A stretch of 64,000 bases of DNA. Source: Candidatus Bathyarchaeota archaeon. Lineage in GTDB: Archaea; Thermoproteota; Bathyarchaeia; JAPDIZ01. Made by a program: the position numbers and the translations under genes. The notes under the pieces are model-generated. The model had not been told where the DNA came from and made no database searches. It saw nothing but the letters and a program-made list of their open reading frames with translations. The DNA lies in the NCBI GenBank assembly GCA_029259355.1, contig JAPDIZ010000002.1, forward strand, positions 372,001 through 436,000. Direction: 5' to 3'. Shown in pieces: positions 52,808 to 61,922 of this stretch (position 1 is its first letter; each line of letters opens with the position of its first letter).

Positions 52808-54105
52808 GCAGACTTTATGGCTCGGCTAACTACTTCGGGGAAGTCTCGAGGATCGCTTACTTCGATAACCGAGCAATCAGCTTCTCTAAGCGCTCTTACG
52901 CAGCTTGGGTACCACATCCTTCCCTCGCCAACCTGAGGAATTATCGCGAAGACTTTTACCCCCATTTGCTGAAGCTTCTGTATCTCCTTAAGCGACTGGA
53001 GCATGTCAAAGAACCCGGCGTCGGTGAAAATAAAGCAGAACTTTTCCCTAGCTTTTGAGCTAAGCAGCTGCTCACGGCTCCATTCCAAAGCGCGGGAAGC
53101 CATGGTGCCGTTCATGGGCCAAACCGACATGAAGTCGTCGACTATGTCCTCGACATGCCTCTGTTCGTGTAACTCCTTAACCACGTAGGTGTTACCTTCG
53201 AAGAACGCTATCCCTATCTCGTCCCTCGGCAAGCCGTATAGAAGCATAACGGCGCAGAGCACGGAGTTCCAAAGCGGGCTGCCAATCATGCTTCCGCTTA
53301 TGTCTTGGAGAAGGACTATGGCCCTCTGTTTTCCGCGGTTTTCCCTTATTATGAAGTCGTCGTGACGAATGTAATTGAGGGGCTTTGACTGAGTGAGGAC
53401 GTGCATAATGGTTTCCTCAAAGTCTATTAGCTCTGGGTCATCGCCGGGAGAGTATGGTCGGAGGACATCACCCTCTCTGTGCATCGTTATCTCGTCGGCG
53501 AAGTACCTCCTCGCGTACTTGGAGCCTAGCTCGAATATAAGCTCCTTCGCCCTCTGCCTCATCCGCTGCCTGCTGGTGTAGGGCAAGTAGTACTTCCTCC
53601 ACTCAGACCATCGCCTAAGCTTGTTCTCCCCAGGCCCAGACCTTATCTGCAGAAGCCTCATAGAATCTGTTGCTTGCTCCTCAGCCTCCCTCTGCATCTG
53701 CTGCTTCTTAAGAGCTTCTTCAAGCGAGTCCCCCCTCATCTGTTGCTCTTGATCGCCCTGCTGAAACTGCTGGGGCAGCTGCTCTTGGCTGCCCTCTCCT
53801 TCGCCTCCCCCCTCTCCCTCCCGCCTCTGCTGTTGTTGGTCCATCATCTGTCTAGGCATGATCTGGAGAAGTATCTCTAGCGCGACCTTTCTAGCGATTT
53901 CCTGTATCTCTGGGTATGAGGTAACCACAGCTGCGTCAACCATATCCTCTATGGTTATGAAGCCCTTCCTCATCCTCGTTGTGAGGAGAAGCTGGCTTAT
54001 GGAGATAGCCTGCCTAGAACTCGGCCTCAGGTTGGGAGGGACGTTGGGGTGAACCCTCATCCTCTGGACAAACTCGCAAGCGAAGACCGTGTCCCTATCG
54101 CTCAC
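52804..54105 (-). CDS. CoxE-like VWA-domain protein
   Basis: The 433-residue protein has a Gln/Glu-rich low-complexity middle (residues 95-145) and a C-terminal VWA domain whose MIDAS starts VLLQDISGSMIGSP (DxSGS). With the MoxR ATPase just upstream it forms the widespread MoxR-VWA chaperone pair that assembles or inserts cofactors into protein complexes. GTG 54105 overlaps the moxR stop by 11 bp; its 3' end overlaps hypE by 4 bp. The client is unknown. Confidence 0.88.
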   Translation of the reverse strand: MSDRDTVFACEFVQRMRVHPNVPPNLRPSSRQAISISQLLLTTRMRKGFITIEDMVDAAVVTSYPEIQEIARKVALEILLQIMPRQMMDQQQQRREGEGGGEGEGSQEQLPQQFQQGDQEQQMRGDSLEEALKKQQMQREAEEQATDSMRLLQIRSGPGENKLRRWSEWRKYYLPYTSRQRMRQRAKELIFELGSKYARRYFADEITMHREGDVLRPYSPGDDPELIDFEETIMHVLTQSKPLNYIRHDDFIIRENRGKQRAIVLLQDISGSMIGSPLWNSVLCAVMLLYGLPRDEIGIAFFEGNTYVVKELHEQRHVEDIVDDFMSVWPMNGTMASRALEWSREQLLSSKAREKFCFIFTDAGFFDMLQSLKEIQKLQQMGVKVFAIIPQVGEGRMWYPSCVRALREADCSVIEVSDPRDFPEVVSRAIKSA

Positions 54106-55108
54106 CTACCCCAGAACCTCCCTCCCTAAGAGCTACCTTAAGCACACCCTCTATAATGGTTTCCGTATCCATTAGCGCTCTAGCCTTGATGGCGCCCCTG
54201 AGGACGTGCCTAGCGCAGTCAGCAATCAGCTCATCGGTTATCTCGTATCCCGCAGCTGCGTGCTGAGCGACCAAGCGGGAGATGGAGATGCCCGCTCGTA
54301 TGGAGGCTGGCTGCTCGATGTACTGGTTGTTTCTGGTTAGCCTAACGATGTTGCAGATCTTGTGGAGTATGTCCTCGCTTAGGGGGTAGCCTCCCAAGTT
54401 CACCTTGATGATTTCAAGCTCGGTCTCTCTATCGGGGTAGACGAGCTGTATCCAGACCCTAAGCCTATCCCTCAGCGCCTCTGAGAGGCGGTGGGTTCCC
54501 GCAAGCTCTGCAGGATTAGCGGTAGCGATCAAGACGAAGTTGTCGTGGGCCTTTATCCTGCCAAGCCTGGGTACGTAGTACGTCCTCTCCTCGAGAGGCT
54601 CCAGCAAGCTGTTTTGGCAAAACTCCGACGCTCTGTTGAGCTCTTGAGCGACGAAGACTCCTCCCTCAATCATAGCTCTTAGGAGAGGCCCTGGTTCAAA
54701 GGCTTCTAGGCAGTAGCCCTTCTGAAGCACTATGGCTGGGTCGAAAGTGCCTATGAGGTAAGCAGGCCTCATGAGCTCATCGAAGAAGACCTCGTAGAAG
54801 GTTCTTCCCGTATCCTTTGCAAAAGCCCTCGCCAAGAGGCTCTTGCCAACGCCTGGAGGCCCAACCAGTATAGGCGTCAACCCAGCAGCAACGGCGTTCT
54901 CCAGCAACTCGTAGGCGCGCGCATACTGCCCCTTGAGGACTATGTTGAGTTCCATCGATCTCTCGTCGATTAGAGCGCGGTTGAAGGCTTCTGCGAACTT
55001 CTTATCCTCTGGAGATAGCCTGAATTCCTGAGAGAGCTGCGTTCTTCGGTCTTTCCTTCCCTTGAATATCCCGAACACGGTCGTCTTCCCACTTTTGTTC
55101 ACAGACAC
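54095..55108 (-). CDS. MoxR-type AAA+ ATPase
   Basis: The 337-residue protein has Walker A ILVGPPGVGKSLLARAFAKD, Walker B GGVFVAQELNRASEFCQNSL (QELN in place of DEIN, so the first acidic residue is Gln), sensor ATANPAELAGTHRLSEALRD with the Arg finger, and a C-terminal lid. It starts at GTG 55108; a CTTTTATATG box near 55130 suggests a leaderless mRNA. It partners the VWA protein. The Gln substitution in Walker B is noted without functional interpretation. Confidence 0.88.
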   Translation of the reverse strand: MSVNKSGKTTVFGIFKGRKDRRTQLSQEFRLSPEDKKFAEAFNRALIDERSMELNIVLKGQYARAYELLENAVAAGLTPILVGPPGVGKSLLARAFAKDTGRTFYEVFFDELMRPAYLIGTFDPAIVLQKGYCLEAFEPGPLLRAMIEGGVFVAQELNRASEFCQNSLLEPLEERTYYVPRLGRIKAHDNFVLIATANPAELAGTHRLSEALRDRLRVWIQLVYPDRETELEIIKVNLGGYPLSEDILHKICNIVRLTRNNQYIEQPASIRAGISISRLVAQHAAAGYEITDELIADCARHVLRGAIKARALMDTETIIEGVLKVALREGGSGVGER

Positions 55109-55270
55109 TCATTCGAGGTAGCCTCGGCTCATATAAAAGTTCTTCCCGCAGGAGCTAGAGTTTCCGTGAGCTTTGAAAATTGCTACATGCGAACAAACGC
55201 ATTTTAAGTGAGCTGGAAAATATTCAGAACTCAGCATTTGCGTAGGATTGTGGTGGGGAGAAGTTTGGAA

Positions 55271-55509
55271 GTGAAGAGGGTGCCGCTCGTACACACGGCG
55301 GCGCGTCGAGTAAACCTAGGAGGAGTCCCTGAACGCGTCTCCGCGTTAACAGAGAGGTTAACAAGCACTTGCAGAGCCTACAGGAAAGAGGAGCCAGAGT
55401 CGTAGACATAAAGGTTCAGGCAGCTCCTGAACACTACCCCTCTACGAGGGGTGTGAACACCTACCTCATCATCTACGAGGCAGAGCCTTCTTTACCCTTT
55501 AAGGAGTGA
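55271..55509 (+). pseudogene. Small conserved-looking gene with one frameshift
   Basis: From GTG 55271 the frame reads MKRVPLVHTAARRVNLGGVP, ERVSALTERL. A continuing protein (NKHLQSLQERGARVVDIKVQ, AAPEHYPSTRGVNTYLIIYE) then appears in a different frame and ends at TGA 55507-55509. Loss of one A in GTTAACAAG near 55355-55362 explains the break, so this is either an assembly error or a recent mutation. The joined product is about 79 residues of unknown family. Its 3' end overlaps the convergent scpB by 37 bp. Confidence 0.5.
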
Positions 55510-56045
55510 GCCTCCCTAAAAAGCGCTTCCAGCTGCTTCCTCATTTTCGCTGGGTCTTTGCTTAGGTTGAAGTAGCTAGCGAAGAGATCAGTAGTCCTTA
55601 GCAGCTTGGTTCTACCAAGTTTCTCCCAAGACACAAGACCCATCTCAACTAGTTGCTTTATGTGCGCATATGCTTGGTGCCCCCTAACCTCAACGACTTC
55701 TGCTTGGGTAATGGGCTGTTTGTAGGCGATGTAGCTGAGAGTCTTAAGAGGCCCTGTCGTGAGCATGGGCTTTGCCGAAAGCCTCCACACCTTAGCCGCA
55801 TACTCTGGCTTAAGCTGCATAACGAAGCGCCCGTCCTCTAGCTCTAAGATCTCCAGCGCGCTCTCATCTACCCTGTACCTCGCAGCAAGGGTTTTAACGA
55901 GCTTTCTAAGCCTTTTCTCTGACCTTATCCCAGTAACTGAACTTAGCTCCTCGAGCGAAAGAGGCCTACCTGACACGTAGAGCGCAGCCTCGATCAACTG
56001 GAGAGCGTGCTTAGCAGAACCCTTGCTAGCCATTAAGCTGCTCAC
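55473..56045 (-). CDS. scpB: Segregation and condensation protein ScpB
   Basis: The 190-residue protein has two winged-helix repeats: ALQLIEAALYVSGRPLSLEE (first) and LKTLSYIAYKQPITQAEVVE, VRGHQAYAHIKQLVEMGLVS (second). It binds ScpA on the SMC ring. The start is ATG 56045 or 56033; both overlap scpA's end. Length is typical. Confidence 0.92.
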   Translation of the reverse strand: MSSLMASKGSAKHALQLIEAALYVSGRPLSLEELSSVTGIRSEKRLRKLVKTLAARYRVDESALEILELEDGRFVMQLKPEYAAKVWRLSAKPMLTTGPLKTLSYIAYKQPITQAEVVEVRGHQAYAHIKQLVEMGLVSWEKLGRTKLLRTTDLFASYFNLSKDPAKMRKQLEALFREAHSLKGKEGSAS

Positions 56046-56718
56046 CAGTACCTACGACCACGTAAACCTCGCCATACTCGCGCTCCTGCCACAGAGCTAC
56101 GTCGCCTCTTGTGGCGAGGAATAGCAGGAGAAGAAATACCCTAGCCAACTCCTTCCTGGAGGAAGCTTCCACAAGCTTCGAAAGAGCGATGATTCCCTTT
56201 CCTCCAAGCATCAGCTTGATCTTTTGCAAGAGCTCCTCCATCCTATCCTCTAGGTGTACGAAGAACTCGTCCGGCGGAGGAACAGCCTCGACAGGCTCTG
56301 GCAAAACAGGCTTCGGCGCTCTGCTTCGAGCAAGCTCCTCCTCAGCCTTAAGAACCTCGACTAAAGCGCTTATGAGCTCGTCTATGGAGGTGACGAGGGG
56401 TTGTTTGCGGAAGGGAAGCCTAATTGGGGGAGGGGTAATAGGCTTTTCCGCAGAAGCTCTCTGAAAAACTCTCTTCTCCTTAGCATACGACCTAAACAAG
56501 CTCTCTGCCTGCATCCTGTAGATGACTGAGGAGGTGAGCAGCGCGATCCCCGAGGCTACGAAGTCTACGTATCCCCTTCGCCTAATTTCACTGAGAAGCA
56601 GCTTGAGCAGAAGGGCAACGTTTACGTCCCACGGACGCACATGCTTTAGCTTCGACAAGTTAAACAAGATGTCTACGGGAGGCCTTAGCCAGATGGGCTT
56701 CTCAGCGTTTTCTGACAT
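56026..56718 (-). CDS. scpA: Segregation and condensation protein ScpA
   Basis: The 230-residue kleisin has an N-terminal domain (PVDILFNLSKLKHVRPWDVN; VNVALLLKLLLSEIRRRGYV) that grips the SMC neck and a C-terminal winged helix (LSKLVEASSRKELARVFLLL; FLATRGDVALWQEREYGEVY) that binds the other SMC head. It lies directly between smc and scpB, the classic operon order. Confidence 0.9.
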   Translation of the reverse strand: MSENAEKPIWLRPPVDILFNLSKLKHVRPWDVNVALLLKLLLSEIRRRGYVDFVASGIALLTSSVIYRMQAESLFRSYAKEKRVFQRASAEKPITPPPIRLPFRKQPLVTSIDELISALVEVLKAEEELARSRAPKPVLPEPVEAVPPPDEFFVHLEDRMEELLQKIKLMLGGKGIIALSKLVEASSRKELARVFLLLLFLATRGDVALWQEREYGEVYVVVGTGEQLNG

Positions 56719-56721
56719 CTT

Positions 56722-59700
56722 CTAAGCAACCACCTCGCCTATGCTCAGAGTCACCACATTGGAGACACCGTTCCTTAGGTAGACCCCAACCACGCGATCT
56801 GCGCGAGCGATCATAGCATCCTTAAGCGTAATGACTATGAACTGAGAGTCTTTTGAGAGCTCTCGGAGGAGCTCTGCAAGCCTCTCAGCGTTTCTAGCAT
56901 CTAGGTGGGCGTCGATTTCGTCGAAGATGTAGAACGGAAGCGGAGACATGCTCTGCATAGCTAGCAAGAAGGCCACGGCAGCCACCGACTTTTCTCCGCC
57001 GCTAGCGCCTGAGATGAGCCTAGGAGACTTCCCCGGAAACTGCGCTATGAGGTCTACTCCACCCGAGAACGGGTCTTCCTCGTTTTCGAGCTGTAGCCAA
57101 GCTTTTCCACCCGTTATCCTGTGGAAGTACTCGGCAAACTTTTCCTTGATGGCTCGATAAGCCTTCAAGAAGACTTCCCTCTTCTTAGCCTCTATCTCCC
57201 TCATGAACTCGATGATGGCTCTCTTCTCCTCCTCGAGCTGGTTGATCCTCTCCGAAAGCGACATGTAGTCTTGCTTCAGCGCATCGTACTGCTCCTCAGC
57301 CAAGAAGTTTATGTAGCCCAGCGATGCCAACTCACCCTCCAAGCGGTCGAGGATCTTCTCGTACTCGGAGATGGTTAGCGCAAGATCTCTAACGGGCTCG
57401 TGGTAGCCCAAGGAGCTAAGCTCGCTTAGCAACCCCTCCTCCTCAGCCTCAAGCCTCTGAATCTTCAGCTCGAGCACGTGCATGTCAGAGGTTAGCCGCT
57501 TCAGCTCGCTCTCGACAGCGCTTAGCTCGCTCCTTATTTCGCGAATCCGCTGCTCAACCACCCCCCTAACCTCTCTTCTGCTAGCGGCTTTGCTCTGAGC
57601 TTCAGCTCTCTCGTGCTCAAGCTTGGAGAGAGCCACTCTAGCATCATTCAGCCTCTGCTCGACTTGGCGTAACTCCTCCTCGACGTGGTGGGAAGCCTCC
57701 TCAAGCTCTCTCCTCCTCGCACAAAGCTCATCACGTTTTGCAGAGACATCCGGTATCTTGACCTCGGAGATTACCCTAATCTCTGCGTCAAGCGACGAAA
57801 GCTCCTTTTCCAGCTTAGAGAGCTCAGCTCTCCACCTAGAGAGTGCGCTGAGCAAAGCGCTTCTGCTCGGAGGCTGGCGAAGAGTTCTAAGCTTCTCAAC
57901 CTCCTCGCTTAGCTTTGACAGCAAGCTTTGGCTACGCTCAAGCTCTTCTTTGGTGCTTCTTAGCTCCTCCCTAAGAGCTTCTGACCGCTTGCGTAGTTGC
58001 TCAAGCTTCTGCTGGCTTTCGCCAATGCTTTCCTCAAGCGCATGTATCTGATCCTCAAGCGCATTCAACCGCTTCTCAAGCCTAGACGCTTCGCTTAAGA
58101 TCTGCTCCTTCTGAGCTATGGAGCGCTCCACTCTCCTCCTAAGCTCTCTAGCTAGAGCTTCATGCCTCTCAGCAGCTTCTGCAAGCGAGGAGAGCAAGGA
58201 TCGAATCTGATCAACCTCCTCGGAGCTTTGGAGGGTGCTGAGCATAGCCACTGGAGGCAGCGCCCCGCCCTCTACGAACATGGGTGAAAAAAGCTCTCCA
58301 GAGGGGGATATGGCGCGAAAACCTTCCAAAGCAGCGAGCATGGCATCCCTACTCGACTCGGATACGAGAACGTCCGAGAAGACGGCGTCTACCACCCGCC
58401 GAATATCATCTGAGCACTCGATTACGTCGCTCGCAAAAACTCTATATCCCTCACGCTTGTGCAGAGGAGGTATTGCAGACAAGGGTATTACCCTCGCCCT
58501 ACCCAAACCCTTCTCCTTAATCACTTTAAGGCACTCTATAGCAGACTCCCAATTCTCCACCAAGATAGCGTCTAGCCACTCTCTCGCAGCAGCTTCCAGC
58601 CGCGGCCTAAACCGCTTCGGAATCCTTACAAGCGAGCCAAGCCTACCCACGTATCCCTTGATAGCTCCCTCCCTCGCAAGCTTCTCAAGCTCCTCCTCAA
58701 GCCTAACCCCAGGAAACACCTCCTCGGCTACGGCTCGCTTAGCCTCATACTCCGAGAGGGTGTTTCTAGCTTTCTCGATGAGGCTCTTGACGCTTTGCAG
58801 CGTCTCCTCCACCACTTGGGTTTTCCTGCTCAGCTCTTCAACGAGGTTAGACAATCGCACCTCCTTTTCTCTGCTGAGCTGCTTTTGTCGAAAAAGCTCT
58901 TCTAGCTCCGCCCTGAGCTCGCTCAAGCGCCTTGCGTCTTGAGCAGCTCGCTTCTCGAGGAGCTGAGCGGTATCTTCGATGGCGGAGAGCTCAGCCATTA
59001 TAGCTTGCTTCTTGTGCCTAAGCTCGCTAACCCTATCGGCTAGGGCTCTCTCTTCAGAAAGCGCTTTCTCAAGCGTTTCATCGTATCCGCTTACACGCTT
59101 ATCTAACCACTGGAGCTTGCTACTGATACGCTCAACCGCTTTCCTAGCCCTGTCAGCTTTTGCCTGAAGCAGCTCCCTCTTTCTACTTAGCCTCTCAAGT
59201 TCCTCCTTAAGCTTCGCCCTTTCCTCAACAAGCTCCTTATCCTTCGAGGCGGCTTTAGCGAGCTCAGCGCGTATAGCGAGGAACTCTCTTTCCTTAGCAG
59301 AAGCTTCCGCCTCCAGCTTCGCTACTAGGGAAGATGCCCCCCCAATTTGCTTCTCGAGCTCTACGAGCTCTCTAGCCTCATCCTCAATACTCCTAACGAC
59401 CTGGTTAAACTCTTGCTCAGCTTCTGAGAGCTTTCTGAGGATCTCGTCTCTTTCTCTCTCTTTATTTTGGTAGAGTTGAGTGAGCTCCTCGTGCTCTATG
59501 CGAAGAACTTGTAGTCTCTGCTCAAGCGAGGCAAGCTTTGCTGATATAAGCTTCGCCTTAATAGACCTTATCTCCTCTTGAAGTACTCTGTGCCTGATGG
59601 CTTTGTTTCTCTCACGCTCAAGCTCTGAGATACGCTTCTCGACATCCTCCACCTTGGCTAGCGCAATCCTTAGGCTTACCTCAGCCTCCTCAAGCTCTCG

Positions 59701-60237
59701 CTGAGCTTGAGCCTTTTTCTCGTCATACTCCTCTATCCCCACGAGCTTCTCAATGATCTTCCTCCTCTCCTCTGAGCTCACCTCTGCGAGCCTCATCACC
59801 GTACCCTGCATTACTATGTTGTAGCCGTCGGGGCTGATCCCCGCCATAGCTAGGGTGTCGACGAGAGCTGTTCGCGAAATGCGCTTGCCGTTCAAGCGGT
59901 ATACGCTCTCGCCGCTGACGTCCACCTCTCTAGAAACGGTTACGGTGTCCGCATCTACAGGGATCTTCCTGTCGGAGTTGTCTAACTGTACAGAGACCCA
60001 AGCTCTCTGCGCTCTCCTACCTCCTCCGCCATCGAATATTATCTCGGAAAAACGGCTTGCTCTCAGCGATTTCGCGCTCAGCTCACCCAGCGCAAGCTTA
60101 ACCGCGTCAGCTATGTTGCTCTTTCCGCTGCCGTTTGGTCCGGTGATGGCGGTTAGGCCCCTGCCTAAGAGAATGGAAACCTTTTGGTTTCCGAAGGACT
60201 TGAAGCCACGCATCTCAATGCGCTTGATGTAGACCAG
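56722..60237 (-). CDS. smc: Chromosome segregation ATPase SMC, apparent CTG start
   Basis: The full SMC has N-terminal Walker A AITGPNGSGKSNIADAVKLA, two coiled-coil arms, a hinge near residues 510-640, and the C-terminal signature LISGASGGEKSVAAVAFLLA and Walker B FYIFDEIDAHLDARN. From the first ATG (60213) it would lack the conserved lead-in. Eight more codons from CTG 60237 give the canonical VYIKRIEMRGFKSFG with AGGAGGAGG six bases upstream. It organises chromosomes with ScpA and ScpB, encoded next. TATA-like AACTTATATG lies near 60290. Confidence 0.95.
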   Translation of the reverse strand: MVYIKRIEMRGFKSFGNQKVSILLGRGLTAITGPNGSGKSNIADAVKLALGELSAKSLRASRFSEIIFDGGGGRRAQRAWVSVQLDNSDRKIPVDADTVTVSREVDVSGESVYRLNGKRISRTALVDTLAMAGISPDGYNIVMQGTVMRLAEVSSEERRKIIEKLVGIEEYDEKKAQAQRELEEAEVSLRIALAKVEDVEKRISELERERNKAIRHRVLQEEIRSIKAKLISAKLASLEQRLQVLRIEHEELTQLYQNKERERDEILRKLSEAEQEFNQVVRSIEDEARELVELEKQIGGASSLVAKLEAEASAKEREFLAIRAELAKAASKDKELVEERAKLKEELERLSRKRELLQAKADRARKAVERISSKLQWLDKRVSGYDETLEKALSEERALADRVSELRHKKQAIMAELSAIEDTAQLLEKRAAQDARRLSELRAELEELFRQKQLSREKEVRLSNLVEELSRKTQVVEETLQSVKSLIEKARNTLSEYEAKRAVAEEVFPGVRLEEELEKLAREGAIKGYVGRLGSLVRIPKRFRPRLEAAAREWLDAILVENWESAIECLKVIKEKGLGRARVIPLSAIPPLHKREGYRVFASDVIECSDDIRRVVDAVFSDVLVSESSRDAMLAALEGFRAISPSGELFSPMFVEGGALPPVAMLSTLQSSEEVDQIRSLLSSLAEAAERHEALARELRRRVERSIAQKEQILSEASRLEKRLNALEDQIHALEESIGESQQKLEQLRKRSEALREELRSTKEELERSQSLLSKLSEEVEKLRTLRQPPSRSALLSALSRWRAELSKLEKELSSLDAEIRVISEVKIPDVSAKRDELCARRRELEEASHHVEEELRQVEQRLNDARVALSKLEHERAEAQSKAASRREVRGVVEQRIREIRSELSAVESELKRLTSDMHVLELKIQRLEAEEEGLLSELSSLGYHEPVRDLALTISEYEKILDRLEGELASLGYINFLAEEQYDALKQDYMSLSERINQLEEEKRAIIEFMREIEAKKREVFLKAYRAIKEKFAEYFHRITGGKAWLQLENEEDPFSGGVDLIAQFPGKSPRLISGASGGEKSVAAVAFLLAMQSMSPLPFYIFDEIDAHLDARNAERLAELLRELSKDSQFIVITLKDAMIARADRVVGVYLRNGVSNVVTLSIGEVVA

Positions 60238-60358
60238 CTCTTTCCTCCTCCTTGGGTGCGGAGGCTGGGAAAAGCCATCCGTTGGCTACGCATATAAGTT
60301 TAATACAAATACGTTGACTAAAATATGTAGCTCTGTGCACAAAGTTTAAAACAACAAG

Positions 60359-60909
60359 TCAGCTCCGCCGCAAACGGTACAGGCATGGGTTTACTCTTGG
60401 TATGAGAGCGGCTACGACAGCCATCTTAGTTATCTCAAAGCGAGTATAATGCTTCTTGGTGAGAAAGCCTATCGCCCCAAACTTCTCGCCGATCTGCTGC
60501 ACACCGCTTATCCTCTCCATAACCTCCTCAACCTCCACTCCCTTGAAGAAGACTTCCTCCACCACCTCGGGCGGGTATTCGAAGAGCGGGCTCCCCCCAG
60601 CGTAATCAAGCCATCCCTATCGGCTATAGCAGCTAGTTGTGCGTCAAAGTACCCAGACACCGTCTTTGGGAAGGGAACTATTCCAGCCTCGATTCCCACT
60701 CCAAAAACGCTTCTCTCAACCTTTTCCAGCGCCCCAACCGCTCGTTTTACCGCTCCCTCCAGTATCTGATCCCATCCAACTGGTTGAGGAGGTATTCCAG
60801 TCTCAACGCTGACTCCAACAACCCTCGAGCTTGGGAAAAAAGCCCTGAAAGCGCTTCTCGTTGCCCTAACCTTGACGGGGTTTTTCGAGCCCACCGCGAC
60901 TAGCAGCAT
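60359..60909 (-). pseudogene. DUF84 inosine/xanthosine triphosphatase with one frameshift
   Basis: The N-terminal frame (MLLVAVGSKNPVKVRATRSA; AGIVPFPKTVSGYFDAQLAA) loses sense after DGLITLGG. The rest continues in another frame: FEYPPEVVEEVFFKGVEVEE, RISGVQQIGEKFGAIGFLTK, ending ALIPRVNP. Both parts are conserved pieces of the YjjX/DUF84 family (about 180 residues), so one indel at the C-run near 60592-60598 is the likely cause. The protein would cleanse ITP/XTP. It follows the PP-loop gene by 2 bp in the same operon. Confidence 0.8.
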
Positions 60910-60911
60910 CG

Positions 60912-61922
60912 TTACCCCATTATGCTCCTTATGTAGCGAAGTGATTGGCTTGGAGTGAGCACACCTGCATAAGTCTTTCTAAGGATTCTCTGTATCGACG
61001 TATAGCGAGTGTGCGGATGCGCTCGGTGTATCTGCTTGAGCATGGGACAGCCGTAGGTGTAGGGGCTCCACCTGTAGCCAGCTTCCTCAGCTATGTGTAT
61101 GCAGTCCTGCTTGTCTAGGGCTAGAGCAGCGGGTAGGCGGACCACCAAGATTTCGCTGCGTAGAGATACGGATTCCGAGGCTATGGGTAGGAGGTCTCCG
61201 TAGACCAAGACTTCAGCCCCCGTTTCCCTAGCGTTACGAAGCAACACCTCCTCCATCAGGGTCTTGCACCTTCCACAGGGATGTACAGCCTTCTCCAGAC
61301 ACTCTGCGAAGAGATTCCAAAACCTCGTAGCTGAGCTCTCTAGGTACTCGTGGCGCACCCCCAGCGAAGAGGTTATGCTTTCTATCCTCTTTCTTACACC
61401 TTTGGGAATCATGTAAGGTCCTGGAGCGATGGTCAGCGCTTTCACCTCGACGAACCTACTCAGAAGTACTAGAGCGGCTGTGCTGTCAACGCCTCCCGAA
61501 TACGCCAGCGCTACAGCGCAGCTCACTCTCCTCTTCGGAAGATTGCCCATTAGTAGGGGAGACAGCACCTCGTCAGCAAACAGTCGCTGATTGTGAGATA
61601 GCTCCATCTTAAGGCCTTTGATAGCTTCAAAGGCTAGCCTCCTCTTCAGGTCTCTGAAAAACACCTGCGGCTCGGTGACTACCTTAATCCTGTCGATTCC
61701 TAGCTTCTTTTTCACGACGTGCCTGATTCTTCCAGAAGGCCCAATCGCTCTAGAGAGATTGACACGATCGCTGACAACTACGAAGAGGGTTTGTGAAATG
61801 GGGTCCCGGAAGACGCTTTCGACCCGTAGCGCTCCAAGCATCCCACGACCTATTTCTGCGTAGGCTTCCTTGATTATGCGCGTAACCTGTTCTAGGGAGG
61901 GGGTTTTGGGGCTATGCTCCAA
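60912..61922 (-). CDS. KH-domain PP-loop ATPase
   Basis: The 336-residue protein has an N-terminal NusA-like KH domain (RVNLSRAIGPSGRIRHVVKK) and then a PP-loop pyrophosphatase core, AVALAYSGGVDSTAALVLLS near residue 140, with CGRCK and YGDLL segments downstream. This architecture suggests an ATP-dependent tRNA or cofactor modification enzyme like tRNA thiolases, recognising RNA via KH. The exact product is unknown. It overlaps uppS by 11 bp. Confidence 0.8.
   Translation of the reverse strand: MEHSPKTPSLEQVTRIIKEAYAEIGRGMLGALRVESVFRDPISQTLFVVVSDRVNLSRAIGPSGRIRHVVKKKLGIDRIKVVTEPQVFFRDLKRRLAFEAIKGLKMELSHNQRLFADEVLSPLLMGNLPKRRVSCAVALAYSGGVDSTAALVLLSRFVEVKALTIAPGPYMIPKGVRKRIESITSSLGVRHEYLESSATRFWNLFAECLEKAVHPCGRCKTLMEEVLLRNARETGAEVLVYGDLLPIASESVSLRSEILVVRLPAALALDKQDCIHIAEEAGYRWSPYTYGCPMLKQIHRAHPHTRYTSIQRILRKTYAGVLTPSQSLRYIRSIMG

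Noticed and set aside
58235-58942. 235-codon plus-strand frame inside smc
   Set aside because: Ser/Leu-rich antisense of the coiled-coil coding sequence; typical shadow frame.
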